Shown one piece after another: positions 1 through 9,350 of a DNA stretch of 64,000 bases. The DNA is from Candidatus Kuenenia stuttgartensis (GTDB lineage: Bacteria; Planctomycetota; GCA-002687715; CAIWVZ01). The notes below the pieces were generated by a model that saw only the letters and a program-made list of their open reading frames with translations, did not search any database and was not told the origin of the DNA. The stretch lies in assembly GCA_945860915.1 (NCBI GenBank), contig CAMARR010000005.1, positions 1-64,000 of the forward strand, written 5' to 3'. The translations under genes were made by a program, and so were the position numbers. Each line of letters opens with the position of its first letter. Positions within the stretch are counted from its first letter, which is position 1.

Positions 1-1176
1 TACCGCATCGAAGGCGTGATGTGGCATCAGGGCGAAAACGATATGTTCGACAAGAACTACTTGGCGAACTACGGCAAGAACCTGAAGAATTTCATTGCGC
101 GCTTGCGAAGCGACCTTGCCACACCAAAGCTCAAGTTCTACATCGGCGAGCTGTGCACGAAGACCGTCTGGGGCATGGATAACCGGACGGCAATGTACGG
201 CATCAGCCTTGGACAACGTGAAGTTACTGACTCCGACCCACACACGGAGTTCATTCCGACGTCACATGTCGGTGTCGAAATTGGTGGCGACGCTGGCCTG
301 CACTATCACTATGGGACCCTTGGGCAACTTGAGCACGGTGTGAACTATGCGGACGCCTACCTGCGGACCATCGGCAAGGACCAGAAGGTCGCCCGTCCGC
401 TCAAGACTTGGCCGTATGCGCCAAGCAGCGCAGTCAAGCTCTTCGTGCTCGCCGGGCATCGCAACATGGAGGGAGAACGCGCCTTCGTTGGGAATCTCAA
501 GGACTTAAAGGGCAAAGAAGGTCTACGCAGAGACAACGCAAATGTTGCTTTCAGGTATAGCCTTGGTGGCGGCTTTAAGGTTTCCGACGGATGGGAGCCG
601 CTTGGTCCGGCAGGCTATTACGACACGTTCGGTCCGGAGCTTAGCTTTGGCGCTGCTCTAGCTCGCAAGACGCAAGGCGGATTCGCCATCGCCAAGTTCA
701 CCCACAGTGGCTCACAAATCATCGATTGGACCCCCGAAGGAAGCGAGGCGAAGTCGCGCAACCTCTACGCGCCATTCATCGACTTCATCCGGGCCTCCAT
801 GAAGGACATCACGGATCGCGGACACGCCGTGGAGTTAGCGGGGATTTGCTACCACCTCGGCGAAAACGACATGAGCTTTGGCTCGTACCGCAAGCACGCC
901 GCCGAGCGACTGGCGTCGGTTATCGCGAAAAGCCGCCAGGATCTTGGGTTGCCTTCGCTGAAGTGGTTTGTGAGTCAGCAGCCGCCCACCGACGACAAGA
1001 GCGTCAACGCCATCGATGTAACGCGCGATTTCGAGAAGCTCGCCGCCGCCGACACGAAGGTGATTCACATCAAAGCGTTCAATCTCCCTCGGCAGGAGTC
1101 GAAGATCGTGATTACGACGGCTGGCATCATTGCGCTCGGTGAAGCGATTGCTGACGCGTACCTGAAACAGCGTTAG
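1..1176 (+). CDS. Tandem sialate O-acetylesterase (SASA)-like protein, 5' partial
   Basis: The reading frame is open from base 1, so the N terminus lies outside the window. The product looks like two tandem SGNH/SASA carbohydrate-esterase domains. The first is represented by its C-terminal half: the block WHQGEND (bases 22-42) matches the family's W-QGE block, and a GLHYHYGTLGQ stretch matches the block carrying the catalytic His. The second domain begins near base 436 (KLFVLAG). In it the family GQSNM nucleophile block reads GHRNM, so Ser is replaced by Arg at 460-462, and the C-terminal Asp-His block is also not recognisable (KIVITTAG). Domain 2 is therefore probably non-catalytic. Family members usually deacetylate sugars or glycans outside the cytoplasm. 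The family call is reasonably firm; the substrate is unknown. Confidence 0.75.
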   Translation, partial: YRIEGVMWHQGENDMFDKNYLANYGKNLKNFIARLRSDLATPKLKFYIGELCTKTVWGMDNRTAMYGISLGQREVTDSDPHTEFIPTSHVGVEIGGDAGLHYHYGTLGQLEHGVNYADAYLRTIGKDQKVARPLKTWPYAPSSAVKLFVLAGHRNMEGERAFVGNLKDLKGKEGLRRDNANVAFRYSLGGGFKVSDGWEPLGPAGYYDTFGPELSFGAALARKTQGGFAIAKFTHSGSQIIDWTPEGSEAKSRNLYAPFIDFIRASMKDITDRGHAVELAGICYHLGENDMSFGSYRKHAAERLASVIAKSRQDLGLPSLKWFVSQQPPTDDKSVNAIDVTRDFEKLAAADTKVIHIKAFNLPRQESKIVITTAGIIALGEAIADAYLKQR

Positions 1177-1313
1177 CCAGATCTTGATTCAGTCCGACCT
1201 TCGCAACAGCGACAGGATGCGCCTGCCCCATGGATGCGCGCTGAGGCTATCATGGAGTCCGTGCCCCATCGTCCTCACGTGGCGGCTCGTTGGTCCTTCA
1301 CTCTAGGTGACCT

Positions 1314-3734
1314 ATGCAGCACAGAACGCTCGTCTCATGCGCACTCTTAGCCATTGGCATACTCTTGGCAACGACGACCGCTGCGGCGCAAGGGAAGATC
1401 CCGCCGGTTCCGGATCTCACCAAGGGTGAGAAGCCGACGAAGGGAGCTGATTACACGCTGGGTTCGATTGGCGCGCGCGGCTGGATCTGGGGGCACAACG
1501 GCCAGACCACGAACGCACGCCAAATCTTAGTAACCGAGGTCGCGCAGGGGTCTCCTGCCGATTCGGTCCTTGAGAAAGGCGATGTGATTCTCGGCATCGG
1601 AAGCACACAGTTCGGAGACGACGCGCGCAGGGTGCTTGTACATGCGATCACGGAAGCGGAGAAACATCAAAACGAAGGTCGTTTGCGCTTGATGCGTCGA
1701 CGCGGAAAGAAGACGGAAACCGTTGTGGTCAAACTGGCACCGCTCGGTTCGTTCGAGCCGACGGCTCCCTACGAATGCAAGAAGTCGAAGAAGATCCTGG
1801 ATCTGGCATGTCGTTCGATCGTCGACACCGCCTTCAAAGGCGGACGCAAACAGCCTCCGATCTCGATCGAGAATGACCTGAACGCACTAACGCTGCTGGC
1901 ATCCGGCAATCGCGAGTACGCAGCGGTCGTTGCAGAGTACGCGCGGGCCGTAGCTAACTCGCATCCCGGGGGTCACATCGCCTGGGGGTATGCCTACGAG
2001 ACGCTTTTTCTCGCCGAGTACGCGCTTGCGACGCGGGATCCGCTCGTCATGCCCGGACTCCGACGACTTGCCACAGACATTGCCGAGGGTCAATGCGACG
2101 TCGGAACATGGGGACACGCATTCAAGAGGGTGGGCAACAACGATCTCGGTGGCTATGGCAACATGAATCAACCCGGCATCGTCCTCACTTTGGCGATGGC
2201 GATTGCGCGCGAAGCCGGCGTCAAAGGACGGGTCGTCGACACGGCGATTCAGAAGGGCGCGGCATTCCTCCGCTGGTACGTCGACAAGGGCGCCATACCC
2301 TACGGAGATCACGATCCGTGGCCATGGCATGAAGACAACGGCAAGTGTGCAAGCGCAGCGGTGCTATTCGACTTGCTCGGCGACCAGGAAGCGGCAACTT
2401 ACTTCGCGCGCATGTCGGTCGCTGCCTACGCCGAACGCGAAAGCGGCCACACAGGCAATTTCTTCAACCATTTCTGGGCGATGCCTGCGGTTGCACGAGC
2501 AGGACCGGAGGCCGCAGCTGCCTACTTCGCTGAAGCCGGCTGGGAACTCGAACTCGCGCGCGGTTTCGACGGCTACATGCGCTATCAACATACGCCTGCC
2601 CAAGTCGCCGATGATTCCTACGACAAATGGAACTGCACCGGTGCCTACGCACTTGCCTACGCGCTGCCGTTGAAAAAGACGATCCTCACGGGGCGCAGGC
2701 CATCGGTAGTCACGCCGCTCACGGGCGAAGTCCTCAAGGAGACGATCGCCGCGGGCCGCGACTTCAGCTATTGGACCGAGAAGACCGCGTACAACCAACG
2801 AACGGTGGATGCCCTGATCGCGGGCCTGTCGTCATGGTCCCCCGCCGTGCGCAAGCGTTCAGCCGCGGCGTTGGCTACTAAGGAAGGCGACTTCACGGCG
2901 CAACTCATGGGAATGTTGGCAAGCGCCAACCGAATGACCCAGTACGGTGCGGCCGAAGCGCTTGCGCAACTTGGCAAGAAATCGGATCCCGCGGGCGACG
3001 CTCTGCGTGGCCTCCTCGACAATGCGGATCCATGGCTCCGTATTCTCGCAGCGCAGGCGCTCTCCGAACTTGGGCCTGAGGAACGAATGAAATCGGTCCC
3101 CCCTCTTCTTCAGGCGACACAGAAGCAAGATCCGCTCGACCCGCGCCGCCGCGTCGCGAGCGCGCTCGGCGAAGCGCTCTTCATGACTGGTCCAGGAAAG
3201 CCTGGCCCTGAAGCAATTTTGAAAAAGTCCATCAAGGACGTCGATCGTCCGGCGCTCTACGCAGCGATCCGCGCGTTGCTCACGAATCAAGACGGCCGAA
3301 TCCGTTCTTACGTCAGCCCCATGCTTCCAATGCTCACCAAAGCGGACGTTGCCACGCTTCTCCCTGAGATTATTGAAGTCATCTCTCACCGTCCGCCAAG
3401 CGGACAGATGTTCGCCTACGACATCCGGATGGCCGGACTCAATCTGCTTGCGAAACACTCGATCAAGGAAGGGATGGGGCTCGCGGTCTCGATCCTCAAC
3501 GAGAATGAGTGGGGCCGTGATTTCGACCGCGCCGGCGGTGCACTACTTCTGTATGGCGCCGCCGCCAAGTCCGTCGTGCCGCGACTTGAGCAGGAAACGC
3601 GTCCGATCGCCGAGAAGGACCAGGGAAAAATGAAGCAATCGCTTGCGACGCTTCTAGAAAAAATCGGCGCGGCGCGCGGCGACGCGCCGCTTCTGACAGT
3701 CCCTGAATTCCAAGCAAAGTTCGGCCAGAAGTAG
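1314..3734 (+). CDS. Secreted PDZ - DUF6288-like - HEAT-repeat protein
   Basis: An 806-residue protein with an N-terminal signal peptide (hydrophobic core about residues 7-24, ending TTAAAQ). The start ATG follows an AGGTG ribosome-binding sequence by about five bases. A PDZ domain spans roughly residues 48-145, including the ligand-loop region around GSPADSVLEKGDVILGIG. A long central segment (about 160-480), rich in Trp, Gly and Tyr with an alpha-toroid look, resembles the planctomycete DUF6288 family. The last 300 residues are Ala/Leu-rich helical repeats of HEAT type, for example YGAAEALAQLG and LRILAAQALSELG. Such proteins are exported and their function is not established. The upstream gap is 137 bases. 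The domain assignment to DUF6288 is from memory of the family and not from a search. Confidence 0.75.
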   Translation: MQHRTLVSCALLAIGILLATTTAAAQGKIPPVPDLTKGEKPTKGADYTLGSIGARGWIWGHNGQTTNARQILVTEVAQGSPADSVLEKGDVILGIGSTQFGDDARRVLVHAITEAEKHQNEGRLRLMRRRGKKTETVVVKLAPLGSFEPTAPYECKKSKKILDLACRSIVDTAFKGGRKQPPISIENDLNALTLLASGNREYAAVVAEYARAVANSHPGGHIAWGYAYETLFLAEYALATRDPLVMPGLRRLATDIAEGQCDVGTWGHAFKRVGNNDLGGYGNMNQPGIVLTLAMAIAREAGVKGRVVDTAIQKGAAFLRWYVDKGAIPYGDHDPWPWHEDNGKCASAAVLFDLLGDQEAATYFARMSVAAYAERESGHTGNFFNHFWAMPAVARAGPEAAAAYFAEAGWELELARGFDGYMRYQHTPAQVADDSYDKWNCTGAYALAYALPLKKTILTGRRPSVVTPLTGEVLKETIAAGRDFSYWTEKTAYNQRTVDALIAGLSSWSPAVRKRSAAALATKEGDFTAQLMGMLASANRMTQYGAAEALAQLGKKSDPAGDALRGLLDNADPWLRILAAQALSELGPEERMKSVPPLLQATQKQDPLDPRRRVASALGEALFMTGPGKPGPEAILKKSIKDVDRPALYAAIRALLTNQDGRIRSYVSPMLPMLTKADVATLLPEIIEVISHRPPSGQMFAYDIRMAGLNLLAKHSIKEGMGLAVSILNENEWGRDFDRAGGALLLYGAAAKSVVPRLEQETRPIAEKDQGKMKQSLATLLEKIGAARGDAPLLTVPEFQAKFGQK

Positions 3735-4140
3735 GTGGGCCCCCGAAGCATGAGCACCTCGTAGCGTCCCATCTTGCCGCGATGGGTGAATTCGGGCTTC
3801 TCTCGACTCGCGGATGAGACTGCATTTGAGTACGCGACGACAACATTCCACGCCTAAACGGGGCGGGAGTGGAATCCGCGCTGCGAGTGAGTCGCGACAT
3901 GATCGGGCGCGTCATGGTTCGCAAGGCTCGGCAAAAGTTGGGGTTGGGGACGTCGAGGACCTCAAAGGAGCCGCGGTTCGGCATGTGTCCAGATCTCCGC
4001 ACGCTGATTCCCCAGAAAATAGTTGTGCTTCGTTGTGGACAAAAGCCTAGGCTCATAGTTGTGTGAGTCGTAAATGCCCGTGACTGATGGCCCTGAAACC
4101 GCCGACCATCAAAGTCGGCACAACAACTGGAGGAGTTGCC
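3735..4140. other. Intergenic region, 406 bases, no supported gene
   Basis: Neither strand holds a convincing gene. A long open frame on the minus strand crosses it, but it runs on antisense into two real genes and has no start signal. Two weak dyads occur: CCCATC/GATGGG (3768-3786) and ATTCCAC/GTGGAAT (3846-3876); neither has a T tract. A promoter for the next gene should lie in the last 100 bases, but no convincing -10/-35 pair was found. Confidence 0.5.
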
Positions 4141-4797
4141 ATGCGCATTCGAATCTTGGTTGCTTCGGCGCTCATCGCGATGTCGGCTTTCGCGCAGGTC
4201 CCCGCGCCTGACTTCGATGTCACATTGTTTTTGCCTGCCTTGTCGCCAAATGGGCTCGCTGTGGAGATGACGACTACGGGTCCACCGTTGACTCCATTCA
4301 CGGTTTACTACCTCATCGGGGATTTCACGACGACCCGGATCGAGAACATGCCGTTTGGGGCGTTGTACTCGGGGCAGACTGGAGCGAATGGAACCCACAC
4401 GGCCGTCCTTCCAATCCAAACGCCTCCGGGACAGGGATTCACCGTTCCCGAGTTCCGCATGGCTGCGGTCTTCACACCGCCGGCCGCACCCATCGTCGTG
4501 ACTGAAATCGTCGCGCTATCCCTCACGGGCAATCCCCCGGCCAATCCACCTCCCCCGTGCAACACGCGCATCGCGTCGATGGCATTAGAACACAACCCCT
4601 GCATCACTACGCTTGAGGCGAAGGTGTGCCCTGGCGATGTGGTCGAGCTGAAGAAAAACGGCGTGGTCATCGGAACCGGAGTTGCAGGCGCGTCCGGGGT
4701 GGTCGTGATCTCCCAGGGAGGCTGCGTCACTGCCGCCGATATTATGACGGCTACCGTTAACGGTCAGCCGCTCGCAGGACCCATACACGGACCATGA
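4141..4797 (+). CDS. Small secreted protein of unknown function
   Basis: The start ATG at 4141 is chosen because a strong Shine-Dalgarno sequence GGAGGAG (4129-4135) sits five bases before it and a signal peptide follows at once (MRIRILVASALIAMSAFAQ). A longer frame opens at 4087 but would bury the signal sequence. The mature protein of about 200 residues is Pro/Thr/Val-rich, beta-strand-like, with Cys residues in the C-terminal half. It has no recognised family. It probably acts outside the cytoplasm. It is monocistronic: a dyad terminator follows directly and the next gene is convergent. Confidence 0.75.
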   Translation: MRIRILVASALIAMSAFAQVPAPDFDVTLFLPALSPNGLAVEMTTTGPPLTPFTVYYLIGDFTTTRIENMPFGALYSGQTGANGTHTAVLPIQTPPGQGFTVPEFRMAAVFTPPAAPIVVTEIVALSLTGNPPANPPPPCNTRIASMALEHNPCITTLEAKVCPGDVVELKKNGVVIGTGVAGASGVVVISQGGCVTAADIMTATVNGQPLAGPIHGP

Positions 4798-4807
4798 AGG
4801 TTCGTGG

Positions 4808-4868
4808 CGATTCGCACCAGCCCGGTTCGGCCGCGTCCCCTGCCGTCCGAATCCGCTGGTGCGAATCG
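4808..4868. terminator. Bidirectional hairpin terminator
   Basis: A perfect 14-base inverted repeat (4808-4821 with 4855-4868, arms beginning CGATTCGCACC and GCTGGTGCG) encloses a 33-base GC-rich loop. It lies between two convergent genes, 10 bases after one stop codon and a few bases from the other. A short T run (4870-4874) follows on the plus strand; no T tract is visible in the minus direction. Confidence 0.65.
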
Positions 4869-4872
4869 GCTT

Positions 4873-5598
4873 TTATGGACTAGGACGTGACGCCAGAATC
4901 GCGGTCAGAACCGTCGCGGCCGTCTCGACGCGAAGCACGTTGCGCCCAAGCGACACGGGATGCGCACCCCAAGCAAGCAGGGTCGACTCCTCGTCGGGCG
5001 TCCACCCGCCTTCGGGCCCGATCAACGCAATGGCAATTTCTGCGACTCCGTGGCGCGCAACGACCTCTGCGGCGTGATCAAGTCCAGTCTGGGTCGACCC
5101 AAAGAGCGCCAGAGCGCCCGCGCGTGGCGGCAGCGCGCTGACCGCAACAACCGGCTCCCATCGTGGGAGAAATGCCGCCCCGCACTGCTTGATCGCCGCA
5201 ATGGCAATCTTGTTCCAACGATCATGGGTTTTGCTGTCACCGGACTCGCTCGGTCGCCACACGCCGCGTGCCGCGAGCACTGGCCGAATCACGGTCGCCC
5301 CTACCTCAATGGCGCGGCGAACGACGTCGTCAGCGCCGCCTGCTCGGGGGAAGGCGCACCAGAGTTCACACACGGGCGGTGGAGCAAGCCTGACGACCTG
5401 CCGGACGTCGCACACCAGTCCGGTGGCCGGAGCCGCTGTGACCACTCCATTTCCCACTCCCCCCCGACCGTCGATCAGGGTGATCTCGTCGCCCACACGC
5501 AGGCGGTAGACGGACGCCGCATGTCTCGACTCCTCGACGGAAAGGACGCAAGGACCCTCCGCGAGAGGTCGGTCGTAGAAAAAACGCAGCAGTGACAT
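4873..5598 (-). CDS. rsmE: 16S rRNA (uracil1498-N3)-methyltransferase RsmE
   Basis: 241 residues, normal for the family. RsmE is a SPOUT/trefoil-knot enzyme that uses S-adenosylmethionine to methylate N3 of U1498 in 16S rRNA. The knot signatures are clear: GPEGGWT (193-199) followed by SLGRNVLRVET (216-226). The N-terminal PUA-like part begins MSLLRFF and contains the usual HAASVYRLRVGD. The ATG at 5598 overlaps the stop of the upstream TPR gene by one base (TGATG), so translation is probably coupled. It is the last gene of the minus-strand run and ends at the hairpin at 4808-4868. Confidence 0.95.
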   Translation of the reverse strand: MSLLRFFYDRPLAEGPCVLSVEESRHAASVYRLRVGDEITLIDGRGGVGNGVVTAAPATGLVCDVRQVVRLAPPPVCELWCAFPRAGGADDVVRRAIEVGATVIRPVLAARGVWRPSESGDSKTHDRWNKIAIAAIKQCGAAFLPRWEPVVAVSALPPRAGALALFGSTQTGLDHAAEVVARHGVAEIAIALIGPEGGWTPDEESTLLAWGAHPVSLGRNVLRVETAATVLTAILASRPSP

Positions 5599-8528
5599 CA
5601 ACGACTCTCTGGGGCTCGCAAGATCAACTCCATGGCCTTGATCTCCGCCGCAAGAAAACCATCCTCGTCCGGCATGCCTTTGACGAGACGAATGAAGGTC
5701 TCTGCCTCACGGCGAGCCGAACTGATGTCACCGCCGCGGGCGTAAAGCCGCGCCAACATATTGGCAGCCTGAAGGCTCTTGGCATCGACTTTCTTGAGAC
5801 GCTCGAACTCGGCAATTGCGCCTCGGATGTCACCGGATTCCGCCCGGCATCGCCCCAAGAGGGCAAGCTCATCCGGTAGCAACGGGCCGATTTTCTCGGC
5901 TTGCAACACAAACTCGATGGCGGAAGCGAGGTCCTTCTTGGCGCGAGCCCTTCTGGAAAGATCGACTAATGGCTCGATCTTCTGTTCACGGTCGTACGCA
6001 GCCAGTCGCCTTCGCGCGAACTCAAGTTCCTCGGCGTCGGGCGCGAGCCTCGTGGCTTCACGAAGCAGTTCATACGCACGCGCCACGGCACCAGCACGCG
6101 CCACGGCATCCGCACCTCTGCTGCTCGGAGTCGCGAGCAAACCCAACGCCTCACGCTGAAGCGAGCGCGCGTGACCGAGGCGAGCTTCAATGTCTTGCGG
6201 GTTCCTCTCAAACGCACGAGCGAAGGCTTCACTCGCGGCGTTCCACTCAGATTGCTGCTCGTGCCAGTTCCCCAGAATCACCGCCACGCCAACAGAATCG
6301 GGTGCATATGAGCGAGCACGGTCGATCGCGATGCGCGCTTTCGCCAGGCGATCTGTCGCCCCGGACTCCAACAGTTTCCTCGCGACCGCAATATGAAAAT
6401 CCGCAAGCCTCAATTTGACCTGCGCATTCGTCGGCTCCTTGGAAAGTGCGAGCTCCAATTGCTCTAAGCCCTCCTTGTTGCGCCCCATCGAAAGGAGCCA
6501 CGAAGAGTAGCTGCCGAGGATATTCACGCTGTCGGGGTCGCACTCGAGCGCTCGCTTAATGAACTCGCCCTCCGTCTTTGAATCCACTGTGGCTACAACA
6601 TTGGCCCGAGCCAGCCACGCGTCCGCGCTGCGAGGAAAATCTCGCGTGAGTTGATCGGCTTCAATATTGGCTTCAACCAATGCATCTAAGCGCCACGGGG
6701 TGCGCAACAAGAGTTCGACCAATGAGGTTCGGGCACGGAGGTTCAGCTCCCGTGCGGTCTGCTTTCTAAGAGCAGGTGTCGCCGACGAACGGATGGACTG
6801 CCCTGATTCACCAGATACCGCACGCAGCGCGACGACCGCGCGGTTGATCTGCTCGTGGAGTTCCTCGCGACGCTCGGATTTCTGAGGTGCGGTGCGAAGA
6901 TCATCCAAGCCCGATCGTGCGTCGAGAAGGGCAAGGTCGATGCGCGCCTCGTGGTGGCTTGGTTCGGCGATAAGGACGCGCTCAAGCACTTGTCGTCCTC
7001 GATTCGTGTCACCGTGTGCGAAAAGCAATCGCGCGCAATCACAGAGGACCGAATGACTGTCGATAGACGCGCGTGAGAGGCGGATCGCCGCGGAAGCCAC
7101 AAGGGACTCCAACTGTTCCACATGACGCTGGATTACTTCCAGCTGCCCGCGGGTACCGGCGAGCCTCGCTAGACCGAGCCTCGCGTCGAACTCAGTTTCG
7201 GCGGTCCTCGCATTAGAGAGCGCGGATTCAAGACTACGTTCGGCGTCATGGAGGTGCAGAGGATCTGACCAGATTGACTCTGCGTAATCGAGCTGCGCTA
7301 CGGCGCTGCGCGGCAAAAGTCTCGCCGACTCTGTGATCGCGTTCCGAAACGGAATGAACGACCGCGCTCGGTCCATTGAGAGGAATAGCAGCGGGAGAAA
7401 GATTGCACCGATCAACCACGGAGCGACGCGAGCCCCCACGTTGCCCATGAGGGCGCTTAGGAGGATGGCTAAGCCTGGTACTCCGAGCCAAGCGGCTTCC
7501 AGAGGTCGTACGTCAGAGAACCCAGGAAAAGGGCATAACAACGCGATAAACGAAAGGACGATCCAGCTCGCGCCAAACCCCGCGTTGCGAGTCGCCGGAC
7601 TGCGTCGAATCGCGAATGACCCTACGCCGATTGCCGCTAAGACCGCCACCGCAATGAAGTCCCTGACTGTCCCGCAGTCGGACACCCGCTCGTGAAGTGC
7701 AAAATTCGCAGGGAGTATCAGGTGCACGAAGCTGCGCCCGAACGCACCGAGTCGCTCGGCCCACGAGACATCGGCCTCCAAATGAGGCACATATTCACTG
7801 ACCCCCGAAAGGGTGCTGAACACCACGACCATCGCGATGCCCACCGCCAAAAGCTTCGAGGTAAGGATGGCGTAATGCGCGGTCCTCCACCCGGAGACCT
7901 GAGGAGCCTCGATCTGATGCACCAAAATAAGCAGGGGCCCGACCCACGCACCTACGGGGTGACATGCGGGAGCCGCGAGTGCTGCAACACATGCAGCAAA
8001 GCACCCGAAGGACGTCCCGTGGTCACGCCATCGTGCAACGCCATATAGCCCCGCCGCGGTAATGAGCGCCAACACGTGTAGATGGCGGCCCTCCGCGAAA
8101 AGAACAGGCGGCAACGCAACTGGGTGAATCGCAAATAGAAGACCCGTCAGCACTCCAATTTGACGCGAGCGCATGGCGGCTGCCATGCCGCACGCCATAG
8201 CGATTGCCGCGGCCATATGAAATGCAATTGCCGTGCGACGGACAGCGAAGTGATCGTCAGTCGCAGCACTGAACTCTCCGAGATACCCAAGCTGCCCGAG
8301 TGGTCGAATCGACCCGCCTCTCTCTAAAAGAAGGTCGGATGTGCGCTCCCAAGAGACCTTCGAGTCGGAAAGGAAGTCCCAGGCGGACGCTCGACTCTGC
8401 TCATAGGCAGCATTGCGAAGCGGCAAAGTAGGCACCAGTGACACCACCGCGATCAAAACGAGCGCAAGCCAACTCAGTCGTTCCGCTCGAACTTTTCCCC
8501 CACCATCGGGAGAACTCACCACGCTCAC
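5598..8528 (-). CDS. Polytopic membrane protein with long C-terminal TPR domain (TMTC-like)
   Basis: 976 residues. The first 390 or so are mostly membrane-spanning and resemble the GT-C/TMTC architecture: an RPLGQLGY stretch after the first luminal loop, then LLFAIHPVALPPVLFAEGRHLHV, the position where TMTC-type proteins carry LHPVHTEAVAWVSGR. From about 400 to the end there are TPR-type helical repeats, for example ARLGHARSLQREALG and ELALLGRCRAESGD. TMTC family members are dolichol-phosphate-mannose O-mannosyltransferases in eukaryotes; the bacterial homologues are unproven. The acidic DD motif expected in the first loop is not clear here. The GTG start (8526-8528) overlaps the stop of the HAD gene by four bases (GTGA). 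A second protein of the same design lies at 44341-46290. Confidence 0.7.
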   Translation of the reverse strand: MSVVSSPDGGGKVRAERLSWLALVLIAVVSLVPTLPLRNAAYEQSRASAWDFLSDSKVSWERTSDLLLERGGSIRPLGQLGYLGEFSAATDDHFAVRRTAIAFHMAAAIAMACGMAAAMRSRQIGVLTGLLFAIHPVALPPVLFAEGRHLHVLALITAAGLYGVARWRDHGTSFGCFAACVAALAAPACHPVGAWVGPLLILVHQIEAPQVSGWRTAHYAILTSKLLAVGIAMVVVFSTLSGVSEYVPHLEADVSWAERLGAFGRSFVHLILPANFALHERVSDCGTVRDFIAVAVLAAIGVGSFAIRRSPATRNAGFGASWIVLSFIALLCPFPGFSDVRPLEAAWLGVPGLAILLSALMGNVGARVAPWLIGAIFLPLLFLSMDRARSFIPFRNAITESARLLPRSAVAQLDYAESIWSDPLHLHDAERSLESALSNARTAETEFDARLGLARLAGTRGQLEVIQRHVEQLESLVASAAIRLSRASIDSHSVLCDCARLLFAHGDTNRGRQVLERVLIAEPSHHEARIDLALLDARSGLDDLRTAPQKSERREELHEQINRAVVALRAVSGESGQSIRSSATPALRKQTARELNLRARTSLVELLLRTPWRLDALVEANIEADQLTRDFPRSADAWLARANVVATVDSKTEGEFIKRALECDPDSVNILGSYSSWLLSMGRNKEGLEQLELALSKEPTNAQVKLRLADFHIAVARKLLESGATDRLAKARIAIDRARSYAPDSVGVAVILGNWHEQQSEWNAASEAFARAFERNPQDIEARLGHARSLQREALGLLATPSSRGADAVARAGAVARAYELLREATRLAPDAEELEFARRRLAAYDREQKIEPLVDLSRRARAKKDLASAIEFVLQAEKIGPLLPDELALLGRCRAESGDIRGAIAEFERLKKVDAKSLQAANMLARLYARGGDISSARREAETFIRLVKGMPDEDGFLAAEIKAMELILRAPESR

Positions 8529-9253
8529 GTGGGCTCCGGGACATCGACCCCATAACTATCTCGTACGATGTCGAGCAAATCCCAGAAGTTGTCAATAACG
8601 TGCTTCGGTGACGAAACGCCCTGTGCGTGAATGTGTCGTCCCTCACGACGATTCCAAACACTTATCAAACCCGCCGCATTGGCGCCGTCGACGTCATTGA
8701 CCGGATGGTCACCGACGTGCATAGCTTCTCCGGGCGCGAGCCCAAGACGATCCACGGCGCGACGGTAGAGTTTCGGATTAGGCTTGCCGATACCGACGGC
8801 ATCCGAGATAAAGACGGCCTTGGGATCGATAAATCGATGAACGCGCAAGCGGACAATCTTCTCTGCTTGCTTCACAGTCAGGCCACTCGTGATGACCCCA
8901 AGAGTGAGCCCAGAACGCCACAAGAGCCTCATGACTTCAGTCACATCGTCGTAGGCGACGAGCTCACGAAACTTCGTCTCGTGGTACGCGATGACTGCCG
9001 CTGCGACGACCAACGGCGCGCAGAGCCCTGCCGTCGCATCGACTGGAAGCCGCGAAAGGAGCTTGTCGAAATGGTGCTCATAATTAGACGAGAACTCGCG
9101 AACCACCTCGTTGAGCTCAGCCAAAACGGTTTCGCGGCTCGCCCGAACTCCCATCCCAAGCATGGCATCGACGGACGCCTCACGTGCGCGTTCGGCAAAT
9201 GACGTCGTCGAGAACAGTGTGTCGTCGATGTCGAAGAAGATCGCCCTAAGCAT
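8525..9253 (-). CDS. HAD-superfamily (subfamily IA) hydrolase
   Basis: 242 residues from the ATG at 9253; the frame stays open further upstream, but the fold begins right at MLRAIFFDIDDT, and a longer start would run into the terminator at 9291-9323. Motif I is DIDDT (residues 8-12), motif II ITSG (121-124), the motif III Lys is in GIGKPNP (K157), and motif IV is GDHPVNDVDGA (181-191). A helical cap lies between motifs I and II. Such enzymes are soluble phosphatases acting on small phosphorylated metabolites; the substrate cannot be read from sequence. Overall layout resembles the CTE7/TIGR02253 type. The gene ends in a GTGA overlap with the membrane/TPR gene. Confidence 0.85.
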   Translation of the reverse strand: MLRAIFFDIDDTLFSTTSFAERAREASVDAMLGMGVRASRETVLAELNEVVREFSSNYEHHFDKLLSRLPVDATAGLCAPLVVAAAVIAYHETKFRELVAYDDVTEVMRLLWRSGLTLGVITSGLTVKQAEKIVRLRVHRFIDPKAVFISDAVGIGKPNPKLYRRAVDRLGLAPGEAMHVGDHPVNDVDGANAAGLISVWNRREGRHIHAQGVSSPKHVIDNFWDLLDIVRDSYGVDVPEPT

Positions 9254-9290
9254 GCCTTGCTTTCTACCATTCACGAGCGGACGAAGGGTC

Positions 9291-9323
9291 AAAAAAGAAG
9301 CGAGGGCCCCGAAGGACCCTCGC
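9291..9323 (-). terminator. Rho-independent terminator after secretin 1
   Basis: On the minus strand a GCGAGGG/CCCTCGC stem (9317-9323 with 9300-9306) is followed by CTTCTTTTTT (9300-9291). It begins 28 bases after the secretin stop codon. Only 37 bases separate the T tract from the HAD start, so the HAD-TPR-rsmE genes need readthrough or an overlapping promoter. Confidence 0.85.
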
Positions 9324-9350
9324 CACGTCACTCAGTAGAGAGCCCTCGGA

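Noticed and set aside
3768-3786. Hairpin CCCATC/GATGGG after the PDZ gene
   Set aside because: Six base pairs without T tract; likely chance.
3496-4419. Long minus-strand open frame (307 codons)
   Set aside because: Lies antisense over two supported plus-strand genes, Arg/Ser-rich shadow composition, no start signal.
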